From JBOHUC01 sp050733935 (GTDB lineage Bacteria; Eisenbacteria; RBG-16-71-46; DASYSL01): a stretch of 40,804 nt of DNA. A program made the position numbers and the translations under genes. The DNA is taken from the NCBI GenBank assembly GCA_050733935.1, contig JBOHUC010000183.1, positions 1 through 40,804 of the forward strand, given 5' to 3'. The notes under the pieces are model-generated. The model saw only the letters and a program-made list of their open reading frames with translations, was not told the DNA's origin and searched no databases. Below are positions 1-7,397 of this stretch, in pieces. The stretch's first letter is position 1. Every line of letters begins with the position of its first letter.

Positions 1-87
1 GCAACCTCGAACGGCGATCCGAAGGCCAAGGGTCTGGCAGTCCAAAATCTCACCCGCGAGGACCGCTGCAGAGTCGTTGTTCTGTAA
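1..87 (+). CDS. C-terminal end of an unidentified protein (partial)
   Basis: The window opens inside a reading frame that stays open for 28 codons and stops at a TAA (85-87). The tail ends in CRVVVL. Too little is present to assign a family. It is convergent with the broken secreted-protein gene, whose stop (90-92) lies only 2 bp away, and a tail-to-tail arrangement this tight supports it as a real gene end. A short Arg/Val-rich C-terminus also resembles the last residues of FlgD-tailed exported proteins found elsewhere in this window, but that is only a resemblance. Confidence 0.35.
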   Translation, partial: ATSNGDPKAKGLAVQNLTREDRCRVVVL

Positions 88-89
88 AC

Positions 90-509
90 TCACGATGCGA
101 GTGTCTCAGAGTCGTTGACAGGTTCCGGAACGCGAACGAAATACACGCCTGAGGCGGCGCCGACACGGTTCTCTACATCCCACCGAGTCACCGCAATTCC
201 GTTGACCGTTCGTGGTGCAGTCCACTTGCTTACGCTGCGGCCGGCTACATCAATGATCTCCACAAAGACTTCCTCACTTCCAGGCGCAGAGATTGCAAAC
301 GTCTGACTGTCTCCAACCATGCGCGGATTGCCCATCACAACTACCTTCAACTGGTTGTTGCCGATTCCGGTGTCGACGCCAACCGCGCTTCCCACGTATC
401 CCAAGGCCGCCCACCGAATGACCGCTTGATCGGGCCTAACAGGCAACCACTTCCCCCCGCCTGGAAACCCTGGAAGATAGTAAAGATATGTCCGATACGT
501 CGCACCGGT
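90..509 (-). pseudogene. 3' half of a secreted FlgD-tailed protein, cut by an IS3 element
   Basis: These 139 codons form the C-terminal part of an exported protein. The last ~75 residues fit a FlgD/Por-type Ig-like tail: a run of hydrophobic strands, the motif EIIDVAGRSV and the near-terminal GASGVYFVRV. No start codon or ribosome binding site of its own is visible; the frame simply runs out of the right-hand half of the insertion sequence. Removing bases 510-1756 fuses its first codon (Thr, 507-509) in frame to the Val codon at 1757-1759, giving one 335-codon gene with the half at 1757-2344. The tail ends in SETLAS rather than the usual basic/hydrophobic end, so the extreme C-terminus may also have changed. 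The product cannot be made whole while the element is present. Confidence 0.8.
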
Positions 510-535
510 TGGGCTTGCCCCGCCTCTCCTGACAC
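510..535. repeat. IS3 inverted repeat (end behind orfB)
   Basis: Read on the plus strand this 26-bp end starts TGGGCTTGCCCCG and ends TCCTGACAC. It matches the other end at 21 of 26 positions; mismatches are at positions 8 and 14-17. The orfB stop codon lies only 5 bp inside it (540-542). Confidence 0.85.
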
Positions 536-539
536 GCAC

Positions 540-1407
540 CTAGTGTAGTCCTGCGGCTTTCTCGAACGCAGCCGGACTGACGTATCCCAGCGTCGAGTGC
601 CGGCGCCTGGGATTGTAGAACCTCTCGATGTAGTCGAACACGTCGGCCCGGGCTTCATCACGAGTTCGGTAGCGCCGCCGATAGACACGTTCGATTTTCA
701 GGCTCGAGAAGAAGCTCTCCATCGCTGAGTTGTCCCATACGTCCCCCTGCCGGCTCATGCTGCACTGGATCCCTTGGTCCACCAACAGCTGCTGGAACAC
801 CTCGCTCGTGTACTGGCTGCCCTGGTCGGAGTGATGGAGCAGCTCCGTGGGCTTGCCACGCCGCCAGATCGCCGTCACAAGGGCCTCGGTGACGAGCTCG
901 GCCGTCATCCTCGTGTTCATCGACCAGCCGACGATCCGCCGCGAGTACAAGTCCATCACGACCGCAACGAACAGCCAACCCTCCGCGGTCCAGATGTACG
1001 TGAAGTCTGCGACCCAGCGCCGGTTCGGCCCATCGGCTTCGAACCGTCGATCGAGGACGTTCGGCGCGATCACGTGTTCCGGACGAACCCCGCTGTCGCT
1101 CGGAAGCCGCCGACGCTTGGGCCGCGCCTGCAGGCCTTCTGCGCGCATGAGTCGCGCAACCCGCTTGCGACTACAGCGATATCCCAGGTCACGGAGATCG
1201 CGTCGCACGCGAGGACTTCCGTACGTTCGATCGCTCTGCTCAAAGCTCGTTCGGATGTGGATCACGAGCTCTCGGTCTTCCCGAGAGCGTTCGACTCTCA
1301 GGCCGCTGCATCCACTCGTAGAAGCCGCCCCGCGAGACACCGAGCGCCTCGCACATCTCCTTCGTTCGCCAGATCCCTCGGTGCTTCGCGATGAACGCAA
1401 ACCTCAC
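540..1407 (-). pseudogene. IS3-family transposase orfB (DDE integrase), frameshifted
   Basis: OrfB carries the catalytic integrase core. The three acidic residues are visible in the motifs ADFTY, HHSDQGSQY and DNSAMESFF, and the C-terminus has the usual RRRHSTLGYVSP. A HTH_21-type segment precedes it. The expected N-terminus (VRFAFIAKHRGIWRTKE...) is present in the frame that is -1 relative to orfA, beginning near 1407. From about 1285-1305 onward the conserved protein continues in a frame shifted by +1. Removing a single base there, for example the T in GAGAGTCGAAC on the coding strand, would rejoin ...RPES with ERSREDREL. As it stands the OrfAB fusion cannot be made full length, unless this is a sequencing error. 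Confidence 0.85.
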
Positions 1408-1694
1408 GTCCTTTCCTTCGCGAAGTAGGCGATGGCTTTTTTTAGAATGTCGCGCTCGGCCTGCGCCTTCGCAAGCTCGCGCCGCAGACGCGCCACATCG
1501 GCGTCGCTCGGCTTCATCCGTCCCCGACCCGGGAACGAGTGCTCTCGATCGCTCGAGAACTCCTTCACCCAGTTCCGCAGCGAGTTCGGGTGAATCCCGA
1601 GATCCTTCGCCGCCTGGTTCACCGTCACGCCGCGCTCAACGACCAGCCGCACGGCCTCGACCTTGAACTCCCGACTGTAGGCGCGTCTTCCCAC
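1404..1694 (-). CDS. IS3-family transposase orfA
   Basis: A 96-residue protein that supplies DNA binding for the transposase. It opens MGRRAYSREFKVEAVRLV, the typical start of HTH_8-type OrfA proteins, followed by a helix-turn-helix (residues ~20-50, QAAKDLGIHPNSLRNWVKEF) and a leucine-zipper-like coiled coil (residues ~65-90, LRRELAKAQAERDILKKAI). Near its 3' end is a run of seven A residues (1437-1443, coding strand AAAAAAAG) in the context A-AAA-AAA-G. This is the expected site for the -1 ribosomal slip that makes OrfAB in this family. Sliding back one base there leads directly into the frame that encodes the conserved orfB N-terminus. OrfA itself appears intact. Confidence 0.85.
   Translation of the reverse strand: MGRRAYSREFKVEAVRLVVERGVTVNQAAKDLGIHPNSLRNWVKEFSSDREHSFPGRGRMKPSDADVARLRRELAKAQAERDILKKAIAYFAKERT
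1437..1443 (-). promoter_or_regulatory. Probable -1 frameshift slippery run between orfA and orfB
   Basis: Seven consecutive A residues on the coding strand, followed by GCC, in the orfA frame CTA AAA AAA GCC. A -1 slip here enters the frame that encodes KSHRLLREGKDVRFAF, the conserved junction region of IS3 OrfAB proteins. The position relative to the orfA stop (1404-1406) is normal for the family. Confidence 0.65.
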
Positions 1695-1730
1695 TGGACA
1701 CCTCCCCGACTATCCTGCCACCTTAACTTG

Positions 1731-1756
1731 GTGTCAGGAAGACCGGGGAAAGCCCA
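1731..1756. repeat. IS3 inverted repeat (end in front of orfA)
   Basis: Read on the minus strand this end starts TGGGCTTTCCCCGG and finishes TCCTGACAC, the partner of 510-535. Its outermost base (1756) falls on a codon boundary of the interrupted host gene: Trp would be the first codon read into the element. Confidence 0.85.
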
Positions 1757-2344
1757 GACAGCTGCTGGGAAGTAATGATCCACGACGGGGGGTGGTGCAG
1801 TCGAACCAGAGAACAACGAACATGCTCCCACGACTGCGAGATAATCCTCCTCTCCCTGCGAGTCCAAGAGCTTTACGTATGCCAGACGAAAATGGCCTGG
1901 AAGGGCCTCGGCACCGACCTCGTCAAATCGTGCGTATGCGAATGGTCCGGCCTGGCAGGAGGATGTCTGCGAGCCGACGACCGCAAGAATTGCCGTCGAG
2001 TCTGAGTGGTCGGACACCTTCGTCAAGGTGCCCTTCAGACCCCCGATTGCGCAGGAAGAACTGCTGGCCAAGCCTTCTAGACTCGTAACGCGGTAAGCGG
2101 GCTCCTGCAGGCCGCTCGGAGCCCAGAGAAGTTGAAACTCCACGCCGTTCGTCGCAACGACAGAACTCAAATGCAGATAGAGCGTTGGACGAGAACCGGG
2201 AGATGGGGCGCTGTTCGTCACTAACGACGTTCGGCTCCAAGACAATCTTGCGACGCCGCTAGCGTTCTGACCGGCTTGCGCTGTGCTACACAGGCAGAGG
2301 ACAGCCAAAAGGAGGTGAAGGAAAACAAGTCGAAACCGGGTCAT
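1757..2344 (-). pseudogene. 5' half of a secreted FlgD-tailed protein, cut by an IS3 element
   Basis: The reading frame starts at ATG 2342-2344, behind a good AGGAG 6 bases upstream. It encodes a clear Sec signal peptide (MTRFRLVFLHLLLAVLCLCSTAQA) and then about 170 residues of predicted beta-rich exported sequence with Ser/Thr-rich loops. I do not recognise a catalytic motif; the pattern FQLLWAP...YRVTSLEGL resembles cohesin-like or other Ig-type surface domains only loosely. Translation runs into the insertion sequence after Val-196 and continues as unrelated residues to a stop at 1625. The remainder of the gene is at 90-509. GC content here is clearly lower than in the housekeeping genes. 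Confidence 0.8.
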
Positions 2345-2544
2345 TGCTGCTCCTGCAAAGGTGCGGCAGGATGAAGGCCGCCCGCGAGCGAGCCGAAGCC
2401 CTGTTTCCATACAGCGATGTTGACCTCGAATTCACTAATGCTGCGCTCCTGACCTGACGCAGTCAATGAAATTTGCAGAACGTCTGCCCCACGGGAGTCG
2501 GGCGCGACGAGGAACAATCGCGTGGCTTGAAGCTTGATCTGCAA
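2341..2544 (-). CDS. Small hypothetical ORF overlapping the start of the split gene
   Basis: A 67-codon frame from ATG 2544 whose TGA stop overlaps the ATG of the secreted-protein gene (ATGA, 2341-2344). This overlap, common in this genome, is the only support for it being translated. The residues resemble no family I know, though a beta-like stretch (DVLQISLTASG) would fit part of an exported protein. It may be a leftover of a decayed neighbour in this IS-rich patch. The 42 bases further upstream (2545-2586) hold nothing recognisable. Confidence 0.2.
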   Translation of the reverse strand: MQIKLQATRLFLVAPDSRGADVLQISLTASGQERSISEFEVNIAVWKQGFGSLAGGLHPAAPLQEQQ

Positions 2545-2586
2545 GCGGGGAAATCCCGTGCCCTAGTCTAGCTCCTAGAAGCCATC

Positions 2587-2860
2587 TCAAAAACACCGGC
2601 GGAGTAGAATCATGCGCAGCCTAGGAGCACGAAGCCGAAGTAGTTCATGAACTTCGAGCGCGTCGGAATCGTAGGCTCCGTCTCCAGCCGAACAGGTACT
2701 CCTCGAACGAAAGACGCTCCGACAGCCCTGTACAAGGGTGACTTCATGCGGCGAAGCGCTGGCAATGTTGGCCGCGATAGGAAGGCCATGGCAGTCTGCA
2801 ATTGCCATGAGCTTCGTACCCTTGCCCCGCTCGATCTTTCCCACGCAAACCCCTGTTTTC
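2587..2860 (-). pseudogene. Decayed IS5-family transposase fragment
   Basis: One frame reads GKIERGKGTKLMAIADCHGL and then ASASPHEVTLV, which is the hallmark of IS5-family DDE transposases (usually KRGKGTK.MAIADG.GLP...ASASPHEVTL). The family pattern then moves to another frame (SFVRGVPVRL) and back to the first (GDGAYDSDALE), so at least two indels have accumulated. The fragment ends after YDSDALE...RRCF, lacking the C-terminal HRRN and YRRRW regions, and lacks the N-terminal half as well. It is therefore a dead remnant lying in the 3' flank of serS, with no terminal repeat visible. Confidence 0.7.
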
Positions 2861-2903
2861 CCAGCTAGCAGGAGTGCGAGCGCCGGTCGCCTACCGAATC
2901 GCC

Positions 2904-4190
2904 TCAACGAGCGGGTTCGAGCCACTCCCTCCCGCCCATGCGATCGCGGATCGCGGCCGGGATCCGCACGCGACCGTCCGCGTCCTGTCCGGCCTCGAGG
3001 ATCGTGATCACGATGCGCGGCAGTGCAAGCCCCGAGGCGTTCAGGGTGTGAGCAAATTCGGGCTTCGCCCCCGCTTCGCGGCGGAAGCGAATCCCGGCCC
3101 GCCGCGCCTGGAACGCTTCGAAGTTCGAGCACGACGACACCTCGAGCCAGGCCTTCTGGCCCGGCGCCCAGGTCTCGAAGTCGTAGCACTTGGACGCCGC
3201 AAACGAGAGATCCCCGGCGCACAGGAGGAGCACGCGATACGGAAGCTCGAGCGCCCGCAGCACGGCCTCGACGTGGCCGCGCAGCGTCTCGTGCTCCTCG
3301 TAGCTCTTCTCGGGCAGCACGAAGCGCACGAGCTCGACCTTGTCGAACTGGTGGAGCCGCTGGATGCCGCGCGTGTCCTTCCCGTACGCGCCGGCTTCCT
3401 TGCGGAACGACGGGCAGTATGCGGTGAGCGTCCGGGGAATCACGCCGGGCTCGAGGATCTCGTCCTGATAGATGTTCGTGACCGGAACCTCGGCCGTCGG
3501 ATTGAGCCAGAGGTCCTCGTCCTGGATGCGATACATGTCCTCGGCGAGCTTCGGCAGCTGCCCGGTTCCGCGAAGCGACTTCGAGTTGATCGCGATCGCC
3601 GGATGCACCTCCGTGTAACCGTGGCGGTCGATGTGGAGATCGAGCATGAAGTCGACGAGGGCCCGCACGAGCCGCGCGCCATCGCCCACGAAGAGCGGAA
3701 AGCCCGAGCCCGCGAGCTTCGGCCCACGCTCGAAGTCGATGAGGCCGAGCTGCTCGGCGAGCTCCCAGTGCGGCTTCGGCTCGAAGTCGAACTTGCGCCC
3801 CTCGCCCCAATGCGCGACCTCGACGTTTGCGGCCGCGTCGCGCCCTTCCGGGACGCTCGCGTGCGGGAGATTCGGGATCCAGGCCGCGACTTCCTCGAGC
3901 TCCTCCTCGATCGCGCGCAGGCGCCGGTCGTGGAGCTGAATGCGGTCGGACACGGCCTTCATCGCGGTGATGAGGGCCGCGGCGTCCTGGCCGGCCTTCT
4001 TGAGGCGCGCGATCTCCTCGCTCGACTGGTTGCGCTCGTGTTTGAGCGCGTCCGCTTCCTTGAGGAGCGTGAGACGCTCGGTATCGAGCTCGTAGAAGCG
4101 ATCGAGCTGGGGCGGAACGGTGCCGAGCTTCTTCACGACGCCGGCGCGAACCGCGTCCCGTTCCTCGCGCAGCATGCGGGGATCGTGCAT
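2904..4190 (-). CDS. serS: Seryl-tRNA synthetase
   Basis: This 428-residue class II synthetase charges tRNA-Ser (and tRNA-Sec) with serine in the cytoplasm. Residues ~28-103 form the long antiparallel coiled-coil arm that grips the tRNA long variable arm (LTLLKEADALKHERNQSSEE...). The serine-binding TAE is at 232-234, motif 2 (FRKEAGAYGKDTRGIQRLHQ) at 262-281, and motif 3 around 381-415 (HTLNASGLALPRIVITILEA). In motif 3 a LPR replaces the more common VGR. The length is normal. The ATG at 4188-4190 follows GAGGAG at a good distance. It is the last gene of the ffh-rpsP-hem block, 46 bp behind hemL, and its 3' flank is an IS remnant. Confidence 0.97.
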   Translation of the reverse strand: MHDPRMLREERDAVRAGVVKKLGTVPPQLDRFYELDTERLTLLKEADALKHERNQSSEEIARLKKAGQDAAALITAMKAVSDRIQLHDRRLRAIEEELEEVAAWIPNLPHASVPEGRDAAANVEVAHWGEGRKFDFEPKPHWELAEQLGLIDFERGPKLAGSGFPLFVGDGARLVRALVDFMLDLHIDRHGYTEVHPAIAINSKSLRGTGQLPKLAEDMYRIQDEDLWLNPTAEVPVTNIYQDEILEPGVIPRTLTAYCPSFRKEAGAYGKDTRGIQRLHQFDKVELVRFVLPEKSYEEHETLRGHVEAVLRALELPYRVLLLCAGDLSFAASKCYDFETWAPGQKAWLEVSSCSNFEAFQARRAGIRFRREAGAKPEFAHTLNASGLALPRIVITILEAGQDADGRVRIPAAIRDRMGGREWLEPAR

Positions 4191-4236
4191 CCGAATCTCC
4201 TCTGGAAACTGAAATCGTTCGATGCGCCCGGGACTT

Positions 4237-5565
4237 TCAGCCGGCGGCGAGCACTTCGCGCGCGGCGTCCCGGGCGGCTTCGATCACCTGTTCGATGACG
4301 GCGTCATCATGCTCCGTGGACACGAAGAACGCTTCGAACTGCGAAGGCGGCAGGTACACGCCGCGCTCGAGCATCGCGCGATGGAAGCGGGCGAAGCGCG
4401 CGGTGTCCGAGCGTTTGACGGCGGCGAAATCGCTCGCTTCGCCTTCGAGGAAGAACGCCGTGCCCATCGAGCCCACGCGCGTGAGCGTCACCGGCACGCC
4501 GGCGGCGGAGAACGCACCCGCGAGTCCGCGTTCGAGAGTCGCTCCGCGCGCTTCGAGGGTTTCCCAAGGCTTACGGCGCACGATCTCCTCGAGCGTCGCG
4601 AGGCCCGCGGCCATCGCGACCGGATTTCCGTTGAGCGTCCCAGCCTGATAGACGGGCCCGGCCGGGGCGATCTTCTGCATGAGGTCGCGACGCCCGCCGT
4701 AGGCGCCCGACGGAAATCCTCCTCCGAGCACCTTGGACGTGGTCGTGAGGTCGGGCGTCACGTCGTAGAGCTCCTGCGCTCCGCCAGGTGCCACGCGGAA
4801 CGCGGTCATGACCTCGTCGAACACGAGGAGCGCGCCGTGGTGATCGCACTGCGCGCGCAACGCTTCGAGGAAGCCGAGGCGCGGCGGAACAACTCCCATG
4901 TTCGCGGCGATCGGCTCGACGATGACGCACGCCACTTCGGAGCCGCGCGCGTCGAAGAACTTCTCGACCGCGTCCGCGTCGTTGTACGGCAACACCGCCG
5001 TGAGCGCCGCGAGTGCCGCCGGTACGCCCGGGCTATCCGGAATGCCGAGCGTGAGGGCCCCCGAACCGGCGGCCACCAGCATCGAGTCTGCGCACCCGTG
5101 ATACGAGCCTTCGAACTTGACGACCAGGTCGCGTCCGGTCGCGGCGCGCGCGAGGCGGAGCGCGCTCATCACGGCCTCGGTGCCCGACGAGACGAAGCGC
5201 ACCTGCTCGATTCCCGGCACGAGATCGACGACGAGGCGCGCGAGCTCGACTTCGAGCGGGCTCGGGGCGCCGAACGACGATCCGTGCTTCACCGCGCGCG
5301 AGACGGCTTCGACCACGACGGGATGCGCGTGTCCGAGGAGGAGCGATCCCCACGATCCGACGAGGTCCACGTAGCGCCGACCGTCGACGTCCACGAGGTA
5401 CGCGCCTTCGCCGTGCTCGAAGAACACGGGATGGCCGCCCACCGCGCGAAACGCGCGCACCGGAGAATCGACGCCCCCGGGCAGGAGCTCGATCGCGTCA
5501 CGCCAGAGCGCCGCGGACTTCGGGCCGGCACCCGCGCCCGCGCCGGTCGCGCGATCCGTCGTCAC
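4237..5565 (-). CDS. hemL: Glutamate-1-semialdehyde 2,1-aminomutase
   Basis: This 442-residue PLP enzyme moves the amino group of glutamate-1-semialdehyde to make 5-aminolevulinate, the C5 route to heme. The class III aminotransferase fold is complete: SSGTEA (phosphate binding, 127-132), GSYHG (153-157), FDEVMTAFR with Asp-250 for the pyridine nitrogen, and the Schiff-base Lys-278 in TTTSKVLGGGFPSGAYGG. An open frame continues far upstream but is out of frame with hemB and has no homology there. The GTG at 5563-5565 is chosen because it overlaps the hemB TGA as GTGA and gives the family's normal length. The overlap implies translational coupling with hemB. hemA, which would supply the substrate, is not in the window. 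Confidence 0.95.
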   Translation of the reverse strand: MTTDRATGAGAGAGPKSAALWRDAIELLPGGVDSPVRAFRAVGGHPVFFEHGEGAYLVDVDGRRYVDLVGSWGSLLLGHAHPVVVEAVSRAVKHGSSFGAPSPLEVELARLVVDLVPGIEQVRFVSSGTEAVMSALRLARAATGRDLVVKFEGSYHGCADSMLVAAGSGALTLGIPDSPGVPAALAALTAVLPYNDADAVEKFFDARGSEVACVIVEPIAANMGVVPPRLGFLEALRAQCDHHGALLVFDEVMTAFRVAPGGAQELYDVTPDLTTTSKVLGGGFPSGAYGGRRDLMQKIAPAGPVYQAGTLNGNPVAMAAGLATLEEIVRRKPWETLEARGATLERGLAGAFSAAGVPVTLTRVGSMGTAFFLEGEASDFAAVKRSDTARFARFHRAMLERGVYLPPSQFEAFFVSTEHDDAVIEQVIEAARDAAREVLAAG

Positions 5566-6548
5566 GCGGTCTTTCCCTCGGCGAGCCAGCGCGCTGCGTC
5601 GGCGGCGTGGTAGGTGAGGATCCAGTCGGCTCCCGCGCGCCGAATGCCGGTCAGGATCTCGAGCACGATGCGCGACTCCTCGATCCAGCCCTTTGCCGCC
5701 GCGGCTTTGACCATGGCGTACTCGCCGCTCACGTTGTAGGCCGCAAGCGGCGCCTCCGTGCGCTCGCGGGCGGCGCGGATCACGTCGAGATACGCAAGCG
5801 CCGGCTTCACCATGATCGCGTCGGCGCCTTCCGAAAGATCCTGCTCGATCTCGCGCATGGCCTCGCGCAGGTTCGCGGCATCCATCTGATAGCCGCGCCG
5901 ATCCCCGAACGAAGGCGCCGACTGGGCGGCCTCGCGGAACGGCCCGTAGAATCCGGAGGCGAACTTGGCCGCGTACGAGAGGATCGCGGTCTGTGCGCAA
6001 TCCGCCTCGTCGAGCGCCTCGCGGATCGCCCCCACGCGCCCGTCCATCATGTCCGACGGAGCGACGACGTCGGCACCCGCGCGCGCGTACGCGACCGCGG
6101 CTTTCGCGAGGAGCGGGAGCGTCTTGTCGTTCGCGACCTCGTGTCCCTCGAGGACGCCGCAGTGACCGTGATCCGTGTACTCGCACAGGCAGACGTCGGC
6201 GATCAGAACGAGGCCGAGATCGGCTTCGCGCAGGCGGCGCAACGCCTCGGGCACGGGCCCGTTCGTCGCCCACGCCTGCGATCCCTCCGCGTCCTTCGAG
6301 CTCGGGAGCCCGAACACCAGCATCGCCGGGATCCCGAGATCGCGCAGCTTCTTCGCGTCTTCGACCAGGAGATCGGGAGACACGCGGTCGACGCCCGGCA
6401 TGACCTCGAGCGGCTGCCGGACCCGTGATCCGGGCACGACGAACGCGGGCGCGATCAGGCAATCGGGCGAAAGCCGCGTCTCGCGGACCATGCGTCGAAT
6501 CGCGGGCGAGCGCCGAAAGCGCCGCATGCGGAGATCGGGGTACATCAT
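5562..6548 (-). CDS. hemB: Delta-aminolevulinic acid dehydratase (porphobilinogen synthase)
   Basis: This 328-residue enzyme condenses two 5-aminolevulinate molecules to porphobilinogen. The zinc-site cysteines are all present (Cys-120, Cys-122 and Cys-130 in DVCLCEYTDHGHCG), so this is a zinc-type rather than magnesium-only enzyme. The two active-site lysines are Lys-195 (SYAAKFASGFYGPF) and Lys-248 (IMVKPALAYLD). The start is one of two adjacent ATGs (6543-6548), behind AGGAGG. The first overlaps the hemD stop as ATGA, and the 3' end overlaps hemL. A longer open frame upstream is rejected because it lies over hemD. Confidence 0.97.
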   Translation of the reverse strand: MMYPDLRMRRFRRSPAIRRMVRETRLSPDCLIAPAFVVPGSRVRQPLEVMPGVDRVSPDLLVEDAKKLRDLGIPAMLVFGLPSSKDAEGSQAWATNGPVPEALRRLREADLGLVLIADVCLCEYTDHGHCGVLEGHEVANDKTLPLLAKAAVAYARAGADVVAPSDMMDGRVGAIREALDEADCAQTAILSYAAKFASGFYGPFREAAQSAPSFGDRRGYQMDAANLREAMREIEQDLSEGADAIMVKPALAYLDVIRAARERTEAPLAAYNVSGEYAMVKAAAAKGWIEESRIVLEILTGIRRAGADWILTYHAADAARWLAEGKTA

Positions 6549-7381
6549 CGGTCGCCTCCTGCGTGGGCCGCGAAGTGTTCCTCGAGCGCCTGAACCAGCG
6601 ATTCCATCGAACGCTCCCGGGCTTCGACGGCCGGCTCCTGCCCGAGCCGCCGTAGCGTATCCGAAGTGACGGGCCCAATCGAGGCCACGCACACGCCGTC
6701 CAGGAGGTCGTTTGCAACGGCTCCGGAGGATTCGGCAGCGCCGAAGAAGAACTCGGCCGTCGCACCGCTCGCGAAGCACACCGCATCCACTTTTCGTTCG
6801 CGCAGGAGCCGGATCGCCTGCGCGATCGACGCGTCGTCACCCACGAGCGCGTACACCGGGACCACGTCGACCGTGGCACCCCGGGCGCGCAGGCCCTCGG
6901 GCAGCGTTTCGCGCGCGATCAGGGCGCGGGGCAGGAGCATGCGGGCGCCGGCGTATCCGCTCGTCCCGGCCGCAAGAGCGTCGAACGCATCGAGGAATCC
7001 CTCCGCGCGCGCCCTCCCGGCATCGGCCGGCAGGCAAATGACCGGGACTCCGCGGTCGCCGAGATGCGTCGCGGTCATGTGCCCGATCGCGGCGACGACT
7101 CCCTCGAACGTCGCGAGCCTCGGTCGCCCGAGCCGCTCGCAGCGATCGAGGAGGCGGTCGACCGCGTTCCGGCTCGTGAACACGAGCCACTCGTAGTCTT
7201 CGAGATGTTCGATGGCGCGATCGCAAGGACCCCAGTCAGGCGGGTCGACAATCGCGATGGCAGGAAGCTCGATCGCGTCGGCACCGCGCGCGCGGAGAAG
7301 TCCGGCCAGCTCACCGGCCGCAGCACCCTGCGCCCGCGTCACGAGCACGGAGCGCCCCGCGAGCGGATGCTCCGCGCTCAC
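6545..7381 (-). CDS. hemD: Uroporphyrinogen-III synthase
   Basis: A 278-residue HemD that closes and inverts ring D of hydroxymethylbilane. The family is weakly conserved, but the two-lobed pattern is clear: an N-terminal SVLVTRAQGAAAGELAGLL, FTSRNAVDRLL near residue 70, IGHMTATHL, and a second-lobe FASGATAEFFF followed by VASIGPVTSDTLRRLG. The start is GTG 7379-7381, 16 nt after the hemC stop; no strong Shine-Dalgarno is visible, which fits coupled translation. The 3' end overlaps hemB by 4 nt. The position between hemC and hemB supports the call. Confidence 0.93.
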   Translation of the reverse strand: MSAEHPLAGRSVLVTRAQGAAAGELAGLLRARGADAIELPAIAIVDPPDWGPCDRAIEHLEDYEWLVFTSRNAVDRLLDRCERLGRPRLATFEGVVAAIGHMTATHLGDRGVPVICLPADAGRARAEGFLDAFDALAAGTSGYAGARMLLPRALIARETLPEGLRARGATVDVVPVYALVGDDASIAQAIRLLRERKVDAVCFASGATAEFFFGAAESSGAVANDLLDGVCVASIGPVTSDTLRRLGQEPAVEARERSMESLVQALEEHFAAHAGGDR

Positions 7382-7397
7382 GTGGGGCGCTCCAGGC

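Larger units (their letters stand above)
510..1756 (-). mobile_element. IS3-family insertion sequence, 1247 bp
   Basis: The element has the IS3 layout: a short orfA with a helix-turn-helix, then an orfB with an integrase-type DDE domain, both on the minus strand. Its ends are inverted repeats of 26 bp (510-535 and 1731-1756) that match at 21 positions, begin with TGGGCTT and finish with TCCTGACAC. Ends that start TG and finish CA are usual for the family. The flanking triplets are GGT (507-509) and GAC (1757-1759), so no target duplication is visible. It sits inside a low-GC gene for a secreted protein and splits that gene in frame. The broken orfB suggests it can no longer move by itself. 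Confidence 0.9.

Noticed and set aside
527..1740. A shorter reading of the IS ends beginning TGACAC (530) and ending GTGTCA (1736).
   Set aside because: The inverted repeat clearly continues outward for 20 more bases to TGGGCTT, and only the longer ends restore the host reading frame exactly.
2915..2945. A GGTTCGAGCC stretch resembling a tRNA T-arm.
   Set aside because: It encodes the conserved end of serS; the flanking bases do not form a T-stem or an acceptor stem.
2874..5613. Long plus-strand frames (2874-4298 and 4222-5613) opposite serS and hemL.
   Set aside because: Charged, Arg/Glu/His-rich composition with no motifs, exactly antisense to conserved enzymes.
4237..6879. An 880-codon open frame on the minus strand running through hemB into hemL.
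   Set aside because: Only the part after GTG 5565 matches a protein family (HemL). The rest lies over hemB and hemD in another frame and is Arg-rich filler typical of GC-rich shadows.
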